In this document: one piece after another, positions 32,792 to 39,955 of the stretch
How positions within the stretch are numbered: position 1 is the stretch's first letter
Layout of the letters: the number at the start of each line of letters is the position of its first letter
NCBI RefSeq assembly: GCF_900114995.1
Contig: NZ_FOUX01000001.1
Coordinates: 496,001 to 560,000 of the forward strand
Direction of reading: 5' to 3'
Source: Chitinophaga sp. YR627
GTDB lineage: Bacteria; Bacteroidota; Bacteroidia; Chitinophagales; Chitinophagaceae
Length of the DNA stretch: 64,000 nt
Made by a program: the position numbers and the translations under genes
The notes under the pieces: model-generated
Database searches by the model: none
Told to the model about the DNA's origin: nothing
Seen by the model: the letters and a program-made list of their open reading frames with translations, nothing else

Positions 32792-33793
32792 ATGAATACA
32801 ATCGTGCACAATGAAGGCGTCAGACAGGAAGGGATCAACCATACCGGCAGGAAGCATTTCCTGGACAGAAGTATTACGACGCGTGAAGTGATCTTTGTAC
32901 TGGCACTGGCTTTATGTATGACGCCCTGGATCTCTGCTCCGATCGCCTTAATGGGTGGACTGATCATTGCTCAGTTTATCGGTCATCCGTTCCTGCACCT
33001 GAATCATAAAGCAACGCATGTACTGTTGCAGATCTCCGTGGTAGGACTGGGTTTTGGGATGAATGTACACAGTGCGCTGAAGGCAGGTAGTGATGGGTTT
33101 ATATTTACCATTGCTTCTATTACCGGTACTTTACTGATCGGGTATGTAGTTGGGAAATTCTTGAAAATAGATAGTAAAACTTCTCATCTGATCTCCTGCG
33201 GCACTGCTATTTGTGGTGGTAGTGCGATCGCAGCTGTTTCTCCGGTGATCAAGGCCGAAGAAAAACAACTCTCTGTTGCTTTGGGAACCGTATTTATCCT
33301 GAACTCTGCTGCTTTGTTCCTGTTTCCCTTTGTCGGTCATCTTTTACATCTTTCACAGAACCAGTTTGGGTTATGGAGTGCTATCGCCATTCATGATACC
33401 AGTTCTGTGGTAGGTGCAGCCGGCAGGTATGGTCCGCAGGCACTGGAAGTCGCTACAACCGTTAAACTGGCCCGTGCACTCTGGATTATTCCGGTGACCC
33501 TGCTGACAGCTGTCTGTTTTAAAACGGGTAAACAGAAAATGAAAATTCCTTATTTCATTGGGCTGTTCATACTGGCAATGCTGGCACATACTTACTTCCC
33601 GATGGAGGCCGCAAGTGAGGTGATCGTTCGTGTAGCAAAAACCGGTCTTACGATCACTTTATTTCTGATAGGTGCGGGGCTCTCCCGTGATGTACTGAAA
33701 GGTGTTGGTGTGAAACCGCTGATACAGGGTGTATTCCTTTGGGTATTGATCTCTGGCGCAGCTTTGTGGGCGGTGATGACACTCGCGTCTTAA
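32792..33793 (+). CDS. YeiH family (UPF0324) putative membrane transporter
   Basis: A 333-aa integral membrane protein with nine or ten helices after a soluble N-terminus (MNTIVHNEGVRQEGINHTGRKHF). Family blocks are VVGLGFGMNVHSALKAG, SCGTAICGGSAIAAVSPVIKAEEKQLSVALGTVF and SAIAIHDTSSVVGAAGRYGPQALE. E. coli YeiH is induced by sulfur sources and has been suggested to move sulfonates or sulfate. Divergent from the TetR regulon. It ends in a strong terminator. Confidence 0.88.
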   Translation: MNTIVHNEGVRQEGINHTGRKHFLDRSITTREVIFVLALALCMTPWISAPIALMGGLIIAQFIGHPFLHLNHKATHVLLQISVVGLGFGMNVHSALKAGSDGFIFTIASITGTLLIGYVVGKFLKIDSKTSHLISCGTAICGGSAIAAVSPVIKAEEKQLSVALGTVFILNSAALFLFPFVGHLLHLSQNQFGLWSAIAIHDTSSVVGAAGRYGPQALEVATTVKLARALWIIPVTLLTAVCFKTGKQKMKIPYFIGLFILAMLAHTYFPMEAASEVIVRVAKTGLTITLFLIGAGLSRDVLKGVGVKPLIQGVFLWVLISGAALWAVMTLAS

Positions 33794-33813
33794 GTCGTTT
33801 TATTATAATAAAG

Positions 33814-33841
33814 ACGCTTACACGGGAAACTGTGTAAGCGT
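33814..33841 (+). terminator. Rho-independent terminator of the YeiH gene
   Basis: A 10-bp perfect stem ACGCTTACAC/GTGTAAGCGT with an 8-base loop, followed by a run of T residues on the plus strand, 20 bp past the stop codon. Confidence 0.88.
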
Positions 33842-33869
33842 TTTTTTATGTTGATAGGATAGCGTTGTA

Positions 33870-35201
33870 CTATTGCCGTACAGGTGTCCATTGCAGTGCT
33901 GCTTCCATCACTTTATCTTCCTGCCGGATATATGCGTCAATGCCTACCGGTACCGGTTGATGAGGAATGATACCGTGGCCGGGATATTTCGGTGGACGAA
34001 CATCCATTACATATCTGATGGTGGAAATCCATATGCTGACTTTACTGAATGGCAGTACTGTTTCTATTAGTTGTCCGGAGTGATTGCCTTCATAAGTGCC
34101 ACCGGTTTCTTCACCGAAAAAAATAGCCCTGTCATGGCTATACGCAACGGAACAAAATTCTGCGGCAGCGGAAAATGTCTGTCCACCGATAAGTATTGCA
34201 ACAGGACCATCATAGTGTAGGGCTGCGGGTTGTTGTAATCCCAGTCCTGGTCTGCCGGATAGTTTCTTTTTATCTTTTTCCTGATACAGGTAATAGCGGA
34301 ACGGCTGTTTGGAAAGATAGCTGTATAATATTACACCATAGGCATCGCGTCCGCCACCGTTATCCCGCAGGTCAATGATCAGTTTTTTGATCCCTGCTTT
34401 TTTCAACTGCCGGAACGATTGTTCAAGGAAAGCAGGATAATCCAGTTTAGCCTCCTGCAGGTCGGTGTAACCGAAGGTTCTGATAATGAGGATGCCGGTT
34501 TTATCCTCAGTTATAGAAAAAGATAATAGAGGAGAAGCAGTTGCCGGTGTTTTTAATCTATTGATCGTTGCTTCTTTAACCGCTGTCAGAGAGACGGTTT
34601 TTATCTGACCGGAGCCCTCTGCGTACGTTACTGTAAAGCCGCCGGAATAGCCATAGGCGAGGTAATAGTAAAAGTAAAAGATCTGATTCAGGACAAGGTT
34701 TTTCTTCGTATTGTTATAACCGTCCGACATGAGGTATCCCCGCATTTTTTCCAGCATGACATTCGCCGGGTGCGAGTTGACGCTGATCAACCGGCTGCCT
34801 GTCGGAATGATATTGTCGATACTGCCGGTGATGAAAATACTATCTTCTGAAATGTATGTCAGCAGCGGCAGATAGCTATTCTCCGTATGAATGAACTGTG
34901 CAAATGGTGGCGCTGCACCGGTGGACAGATGACCGTCTCCTACAGCACTCAGTAGTAACTTTACGATACCATAGAATTGCCGTTCGTCGGTGTCATCATT
35001 GATCTGCTGGTAACAGCTGTCGAATAGATCTGCCCATTTGTTGTCAGAGATGTAGGCATACATATCCGGATGTGTAGTGGTCAGTTTGGTTTGTAGTAAC
35101 CGGAGGTCTGCTTTCAGCGAATCCGCACGTTGCGCGGCTACCTGAAAAGAGCAACAGTACAGGATGATGACTGTCAGCAGGGTTGTAATACGGGTGAACA
35201 T
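33870..35201 (-). CDS. Exported S41-family (tail-specific protease-like) peptidase
   Basis: A 443-aa protein with a signal peptide (MFTRITTLLTVIILYCCSFQVAAQ) and a C-terminal S41 fold. Residues ~85-95 (AVGDGHLSTGA) resemble the N-terminal region of such proteases. The nucleophile is Ser344 in GGQTFSAAAEF, preceded by LIIDLRDNGGGRDAYG. The usual PDZ domain is short or absent (residues ~110-160 are a PDZ-like remnant). Periplasmic or surface. It resembles the exported S41 peptidases common in Bacteroidota; the protein substrate is unknown. Confidence 0.84.
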   Translation of the reverse strand: MFTRITTLLTVIILYCCSFQVAAQRADSLKADLRLLQTKLTTTHPDMYAYISDNKWADLFDSCYQQINDDTDERQFYGIVKLLLSAVGDGHLSTGAAPPFAQFIHTENSYLPLLTYISEDSIFITGSIDNIIPTGSRLISVNSHPANVMLEKMRGYLMSDGYNNTKKNLVLNQIFYFYYYLAYGYSGGFTVTYAEGSGQIKTVSLTAVKEATINRLKTPATASPLLSFSITEDKTGILIIRTFGYTDLQEAKLDYPAFLEQSFRQLKKAGIKKLIIDLRDNGGGRDAYGVILYSYLSKQPFRYYLYQEKDKKKLSGRPGLGLQQPAALHYDGPVAILIGGQTFSAAAEFCSVAYSHDRAIFFGEETGGTYEGNHSGQLIETVLPFSKVSIWISTIRYVMDVRPPKYPGHGIIPHQPVPVGIDAYIRQEDKVMEAALQWTPVRQ

Positions 35202-35225
35202 ATACCCAAGGTAACATATTTATCG

Positions 35226-36284
35226 TTAGCTGTAGAACTGTTTGAAACGGGCTATTTCCTTGTCCAGTCTGGCTTGCGTGCTTTTGTTGAATGGTTCGAT
35301 GGGATAGAGGTCGATGATGATATCCTTCTTTTTGAAAGTCCGCTTCCAGGTACCCGCGATCTGTCCTTTAACAAGGATGATGTTGCTGAAGAGGGGATTG
35401 CCATCCCGATTCAGCATGGAGGCACTATCTGCGCTATGTATCACTTCCCTGTCTTTATAGGCAACAAGATATTCATCATAGTTAGGGATGAGTAGTACAT
35501 CATTGCCGGTGGATCTGTCTTCGGTTGCCTGTGCAGGACCATAACAGGTCAGTTCACCAAAGGTGCTTGTATGCAACTGATCCTGTACGAGTTGTAAGCC
35601 TTCCCGGGCTGCTGTGACGGGGAGTCCGCTCCAGCCGGTAAAGTCTTTCAGGGTGGCGGGGCCATGGCTGTTGAAATAACGAAGGGCTAATGTGGCCAGG
35701 GCTTCCTGCCGGTTTTTGCCCGGAGCAGGAGGGACGCGTTCCTCAAACAGGGCGTATGTGATCTGTTTATCGCGTTTGCCGCCGTTACAGATGATCATAT
35801 CCTGTTCTGCCTGTATCAGCAGGAAGTTCATACGCAGGTCATCGGTGGCGATCTTTGCTTTTTGTAGTTCGGCCGCCAGTTCGGTACGGGTGAGTTGTTT
35901 GCCGCCTTTAAGGGCCTTTTCGAAGACTTTATTGCTTTTCCGGTATATTTTATCGTCCAGCTCCAGTTTACGATTATAGGTGCCCATTGACTGCTTTATA
36001 TAGGGACTGCTCAGTTCCAGCATCCAGCGTACATCACCGGGATGTACAAGATGCCAGGTAGGACGGAGTACATGGGTGCGTACCAGTTGACCATCTGCAA
36101 TACATTGTTCTATTTTCTGGTGACTGACAGCAGGTAGGCGCATGCCGACTGCCCATTTGGACATTTCATAGTCCTGGGCCTGTATAGCGCCGCACCAGTG
36201 CACCAGGTCGGGGGCATTTTTAAAAGCGGGTGTTGCAAGCTGTTGATTAGTAAGTCGTTGTTGCAGGAGTTGTTTGGCTGTCAT
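35226..36284 (-). CDS. Winged-helix DNA glycosylase-like protein of the AlkZ/YcaQ family
   Basis: A 352-aa protein of the HTH_42 family. AlkZ excises bases from azinomycin interstrand crosslinks, and E. coli YcaQ (AlkX) handles nitrogen-mustard lesions. The key glutamine pair is present as Q35-A-Q37 in CGAIQAQDYEMSKWAVGM (QxQ, the AlkZ-like form and not the QxD form of YcaQ). Three winged-helix modules are suggested by LVRTHVLRPTWHLVHPGD, GPATLKDFTGWSGLPV and the SRW-type C-terminus. It may protect against DNA-reactive small molecules; ligand unknown. Confidence 0.82.
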   Translation of the reverse strand: MTAKQLLQQRLTNQQLATPAFKNAPDLVHWCGAIQAQDYEMSKWAVGMRLPAVSHQKIEQCIADGQLVRTHVLRPTWHLVHPGDVRWMLELSSPYIKQSMGTYNRKLELDDKIYRKSNKVFEKALKGGKQLTRTELAAELQKAKIATDDLRMNFLLIQAEQDMIICNGGKRDKQITYALFEERVPPAPGKNRQEALATLALRYFNSHGPATLKDFTGWSGLPVTAAREGLQLVQDQLHTSTFGELTCYGPAQATEDRSTGNDVLLIPNYDEYLVAYKDREVIHSADSASMLNRDGNPLFSNIILVKGQIAGTWKRTFKKKDIIIDLYPIEPFNKSTQARLDKEIARFKQFYS

Positions 36285-36396
36285 CTGATATCATTTGTTT
36301 CCGTGGACAAAGGAAAGATACGAAGATGACAACAGTATGTCAGCAGCCAGGAATAATTGTTCGCTCATATGGGTCGGAATGTCCCATTAGAAGGGC

Positions 36397-36466
36397 ATTA
36401 CACCGTCATTACGCCGCTATCTGTACGCTCATGAGCGAAGAAATACCGGCGTAATAGCGGTGTAAT
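36397..36466. repeat. Concentric 70-bp palindrome
   Basis: Nested inverted repeats share one centre (36431.5): ATTACACCG/CGGTGTAAT (36397-36405 and 36458-36466), ATTACGCCG/CGGCGTAAT (36408-36416 and 36447-36455), and a perfect 12-bp CGCTCATGAGCG (36426-36437). Most positions between also pair. No T-run follows, so it is not a normal terminator. It lies in the 213-bp gap after the DsbA gene and ahead of the AlkZ gene. A cruciform, an operator array (ATTACRCCG four times) or a REP-like element are the options. Confidence 0.6.
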
Positions 36467-36497
36467 ACGGAGATACATCGAAGAAAAGGCCTTTATA

Positions 36498-37217
36498 CTA
36501 GCAATCTCCGTCTGGTCCGCAGGTTTGTCCTTCTATGATCTCCAGACCTGAAGGCTGCGTACTTTTCCACTCAGCCACTGATTTACCCAGTACTTCCAGG
36601 AAGGTTTCAGACGCCTGTGCACCGGAAACGCCGTATTTACGGTCAAAAACGAAGAAAGGAACGCCTCTGATACCCAGTGCTTCCGCTTCGTCAATATCAT
36701 GACGTACTTCTGCTGTAAATACCTGACTACCAACAAGCTCGTTTAATACGCCTTCTTCCAGGCCGATCTCTTTACCCAGGGCTACCAGGGTATCCGGATT
36801 ACTGAAATCCTTTCCTTCGGTGAAATAAGCTTTGAATAATCTTTCTTCAGCAGCGTCGCCCAACTGGTGTTTTTTAGCCAGCTGTATCAGTCTGTGTGCG
36901 TCAAAGGAATTGGCCACAACTGCCTGCTCCATATTGTAAGTGAGCCCCAGGGTAGCGGCTAATCCGGTTACCTGGTTATTCATCTGTTCTGCCTGTTCGT
37001 AAGGGATCCCCTTTCTTTTGGACAGGTAAGTATACAGGTTGTCACCATGTCCTGATTCGATGGTTGGATCCAGCTGGAAACTGTGCCATTCTATCTCTAC
37101 AGATCCGGCGTCAGGGAATTGCTCCATAGCAGCTTCAAACCGGCGTTTGCCGATGTAGCACCAGGGACACATGATATCTGACCAGATCTCTACTTTCATT
37201 TTATTCGCTGTGCTCAT
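36498..37217 (-). CDS. DsbA/FrnE-family thiol oxidoreductase
   Basis: A 239-aa cytosolic thioredoxin-fold protein with a CPWC active site (Cys17-Cys20) in EIWSDIMCPWCYIGKRRFE, then the helical insertion of FrnE/DsbA-like proteins and VPFFVFDRKYGVSGAQ, including the cis-Pro loop. I use the ATG at 37217. The gene is divergent from a HxlR regulator, an arrangement often used for redox-regulated targets. It ends ETCGPDGDC, with two C-terminal cysteines in a tail that many FrnE proteins share. Substrate unknown. Confidence 0.88.
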   Translation of the reverse strand: MSTANKMKVEIWSDIMCPWCYIGKRRFEAAMEQFPDAGSVEIEWHSFQLDPTIESGHGDNLYTYLSKRKGIPYEQAEQMNNQVTGLAATLGLTYNMEQAVVANSFDAHRLIQLAKKHQLGDAAEERLFKAYFTEGKDFSNPDTLVALGKEIGLEEGVLNELVGSQVFTAEVRHDIDEAEALGIRGVPFFVFDRKYGVSGAQASETFLEVLGKSVAEWKSTQPSGLEIIEGQTCGPDGDC

Positions 37218-37230
37218 AGTATCGTTTTCT

Positions 37231-37262
37231 TTTGTAAAGTTCCTAAACATACTTTACTTTTG
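37231..37262 (+). promoter_or_regulatory. Consensus promoter of the HxlR gene
   Basis: TTTG (37231-37234), a 20-bp spacer and TACTTTTG (37255-37262), an exact match to TTTG-N19-21-TAnnTTTG. The predicted transcription start is about 37268, giving a leader of some 50 bases that contains the palindrome at 37280-37291. Confidence 0.78.
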
Positions 37263-37279
37263 AAAGTGGTGTCCCGAGG

Positions 37280-37291
37280 GAAAGTACTTTC
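37280..37291. promoter_or_regulatory. 12-bp palindrome, candidate HxlR operator
   Basis: GAAAGTACTTTC, a perfect palindrome about 12-23 bp after the predicted transcription start of the hxlR gene. It is compatible with autorepression of an HxlR dimer. No known HxlR consensus is matched exactly. Confidence 0.45.
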
Positions 37292-37316
37292 ATCGGGGAA
37301 ACTATGGGGAAGTATT

Positions 37317-37715
37317 ATGAACAGGAAAACACAGACATCAGAGAAGTCTGAAGCATGTACGGAGCATCTCCGTGCCATTCACGACACCATGGACGTGCTC
37401 AACGGGAAATGGAAGATCGCTATAATCGGTTCTTTACGTTTTGGAAAACGCCGCTTTATGGAACTGCAAAGGGAAGTAGAGGGTGTTGGGTCCAAAATGC
37501 TCTCCAAGGAGTTGCGGGAGCTGGAAATGAATGAACTGGTAAGAAGAACGGTTTATGACACCAAACCGGTCACGGTAGAGTATGAACTGACGGATTACGG
37601 TAAAACGCTGGAAAGCATCATTGACGAGATGGCTAAATGGGGCCATTCTCACCGTAAAAGGATTATGCATCCCGTAAATCAGTTAGACCTACAGGATGCA
37701 CTAAGCCATCTTTAA
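37317..37715 (+). CDS. HxlR-family transcriptional regulator
   Basis: A 132-aa winged-helix protein starting MNRKTQTSEKSEACTEHL, with MDVLNGKWKIAIIGSLRFGKRRFMELQREVEGVGSKMLSKELRELEMNELV, the typical HxlR recognition fold. A Cys at residue 14 sits 18 residues before the conserved Trp, offset from the usual sensor Cys spacing of 13. I use the ATG at 37317; the frame extends to 37260 but those residues fall before the predicted leader. It probably controls itself and the divergent DsbA/FrnE gene. Confidence 0.87.
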   Translation: MNRKTQTSEKSEACTEHLRAIHDTMDVLNGKWKIAIIGSLRFGKRRFMELQREVEGVGSKMLSKELRELEMNELVRRTVYDTKPVTVEYELTDYGKTLESIIDEMAKWGHSHRKRIMHPVNQLDLQDALSHL

Positions 37716-37718
37716 CCT

Positions 37719-39017
37719 TCAACCTAAAACTGAAACTTTCTTTACGAAGCGATCGAAATAAGCTTTCTCCAGCGCCTCCCGGTGGTCTGGGTGAGCGATC
37801 TCTATCAGTGCCTTTGCACGTTGCTTAAGACTTTTCCCAAACAGATTGGTTCTGCCGTATTCGGTGATCACCCAGTGCATATGTCCACGGGTCGTTACTA
37901 CGCCTGCGCCTTCTTTCAGAAATGGCGTGATGCGGGAGATCCCTTTGCTGGTGACGGACGGAAGGGCGATAATTGGTTTGCCGTCTTCAGAGAGGGACGC
38001 ACCGCGCATAAAGTCCATTTGTCCGCCGATACCGGAATACTGATAAGTACCGATAGAGTCCGCGCATACCTGGCCGGTAAGGTCTATTTCGATCGCGCTA
38101 TTTATAGCCGTCACTTTTGGGTTCTGACGGATAATGCTTGTATCATTCACATAGCTGATATCCATTACTCTCAGCGCCGGATTATCATTGACAAAATCGT
38201 ATAATTTTCGTGTACCCGCCATAAATGCGGTCACTGATCTGCCTCTGTTCAGTTTCTTCAGACTGTTATTGATCACGCCATTTTCAATCAGCGGAATCAC
38301 CCCATCTGACAACATCTCTGTATGCAGACCCAGGTTTTTGTGTTGCGTCAGGTTCTTCAGCACCTGGTCAGGAATATTACCGATTCCTAATTGCAAAGTA
38401 GCCCCATCTTCTACCAGTTCGGCGATATTACGGCCTATCTGTTCTGTGACAGCTGTGGCCTGCCGAGAGTAATCTACTTCCGGGAGGGCGGCTTTCTGCC
38501 ATACTGCTGCATGAAACCTGGAGAAGTGTACGAAGGCCTCACCATGTGTGCGCGGCATCATGGGATTGACCTGTGCGATCACGTGCTTCGCTACGTCGAT
38601 CGCAGCTCTGGCAATATCCACAGAAGTACCAAGGGAACAATATCCGTGTGCATCGGGCGGAGATACCTGTACGATAGCTACATCCGGCGGCAGGATGTTA
38701 TTCCGGAACAACTGCGGTATCTGACTGAGGAAGATGGGTACATAGTCACCGTCGTCACTGTTTACAACGGATCGGTTGGCGGCGGAAACAAACAATGAAT
38801 TGACAAAAAAGCTTTTACGGTATAATGGGTTGTCGAAGTCAACATCTCCCAGTGTGGTGATGCTGACGAGTTCTACATCTCTGAGGTCGGCGTGTCTGTT
38901 CTGGAGAGCCCTGAGCAGGTGAACGGGAGTAGCAGCGCTACCATGAATAAATACACGATTACCAGACTCAACGCACTTAACGGCTTCCGCCGCGGTGATA
39001 TATGAAATGTCAGACAT
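37719..39017 (-). CDS. Acetyl-CoA hydrolase/CoA-transferase family protein
   Basis: A 432-aa two-domain CoA transferase, probably 4-hydroxybutyrate- or succinate/acetate-type. The N-terminal domain has RVFIHGSAATPVHLLRAL, and the C-terminal domain has TAINSAIEIDLTGQVCADSIG with the catalytic Glu and YSGIGGQMDFMRGAS, the CoA-binding GIGGQ loop. RTNLFGKSLKQRAKALIEIAHPDHRE closes it. Monocistronic, with a -7 box TAATTTTG (minus, 39051-39044) 27 bp before the start. The exact acyl pair cannot be read from the sequence. Confidence 0.88.
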   Translation of the reverse strand: MSDISYITAAEAVKCVESGNRVFIHGSAATPVHLLRALQNRHADLRDVELVSITTLGDVDFDNPLYRKSFFVNSLFVSAANRSVVNSDDGDYVPIFLSQIPQLFRNNILPPDVAIVQVSPPDAHGYCSLGTSVDIARAAIDVAKHVIAQVNPMMPRTHGEAFVHFSRFHAAVWQKAALPEVDYSRQATAVTEQIGRNIAELVEDGATLQLGIGNIPDQVLKNLTQHKNLGLHTEMLSDGVIPLIENGVINNSLKKLNRGRSVTAFMAGTRKLYDFVNDNPALRVMDISYVNDTSIIRQNPKVTAINSAIEIDLTGQVCADSIGTYQYSGIGGQMDFMRGASLSEDGKPIIALPSVTSKGISRITPFLKEGAGVVTTRGHMHWVITEYGRTNLFGKSLKQRAKALIEIAHPDHREALEKAYFDRFVKKVSVLG

Positions 39018-39105
39018 AGTATTATATTTTAAGAACGATGTCCCAAAATTATGCCTGCATGCTCACATAAAACATGACAAAGATTAGCCGGAAAGATGAT
39101 ATATG

Positions 39106-39927
39106 TTAGAATGCGAGTTGTCCCTGTACGTATTGGATCTGGGGGACGATGACCTGCGGAATGGCGCTGATGTGGTATACAGCTGTTTCTATATCTCGGG
39201 AGGCGACGATGACTTCCGTCCGGCCTGCATGTGGACGGAAAAGTTCCAGTACCAGTTCGGGATTATTATTATCCCTGGAAAGATGGGATAATAACAGGTG
39301 TGTCATATAAGCCGGTTTATGTGTTTTGAAGACCTCCAGGGCCTGTGTATTGGAAAGATGCCCCTGGCCGCCACGGATGCGTTTCTTCAGGAAAAACGGA
39401 TAACGTCCCTGTTCAAGCATCTTTTCATCATAGTTGGCTTCCAGGAATGCGGCGTGACATTGCTTGAAATGCCTGATCAGGTTACTACAGGGCACGCCGA
39501 TATCTGTAAAAACACCGATACGTATTTCATCCGCAGTGATCATAAAGCTATGTGGCTCTATGGCGTCATGCGCTTTTGAGAAGGCATGTACCGTGAGTGC
39601 ACCGATGAGTACAGGCGTAGCTTCGTCAAAGACCCTTACATTGTCAGTATGGAGGTTCAGACGACCATGCAGCATGGTTTTCTCTGTGATATAGACCGGG
39701 AGATTATATTTTTTGGATAGTACTTCCAGTCCGCGGATGTGGTCGGAATGTTCGTGCGAAATAAAGATGGCTTTTACTATGTCCATCTTCAATCCCAGCC
39801 TTTTCATCCGTCTTTCCGTTTCCCGGCAGGAGATACCGGCATCTATCAGGACGGCCTCAGTGGCGTTCCCGATATAATAACAGTTTCCGTTGCTGCCGGA
39901 ATTGAGTGACGTAATTTGCAATGACAT
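39106..39927 (-). CDS. MBL-fold metallohydrolase (YycJ/WalJ-like)
   Basis: A 273-aa metallo-beta-lactamase fold protein with LNSGSNGNCYYIG at the start, the metal motif SHEHSDHIRGL, FTDIGV with metal Asp, and SNTQALEVF and THLLLSHLSRDNN near the end. It matches YycJ-type proteins, which have 5'-to-3' exonuclease activity in some Firmicutes. Cytosolic and 178 bp from the CoA-transferase start, followed by the GH127 gene (28 bp). Role inferred from family only. Confidence 0.88.
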   Translation of the reverse strand: MSLQITSLNSGSNGNCYYIGNATEAVLIDAGISCRETERRMKRLGLKMDIVKAIFISHEHSDHIRGLEVLSKKYNLPVYITEKTMLHGRLNLHTDNVRVFDEATPVLIGALTVHAFSKAHDAIEPHSFMITADEIRIGVFTDIGVPCSNLIRHFKQCHAAFLEANYDEKMLEQGRYPFFLKKRIRGGQGHLSNTQALEVFKTHKPAYMTHLLLSHLSRDNNNPELVLELFRPHAGRTEVIVASRDIETAVYHISAIPQVIVPQIQYVQGQLAF

Positions 39928-39955
39928 AGCACCGCAAGTTTACTAAAAATTTTAG

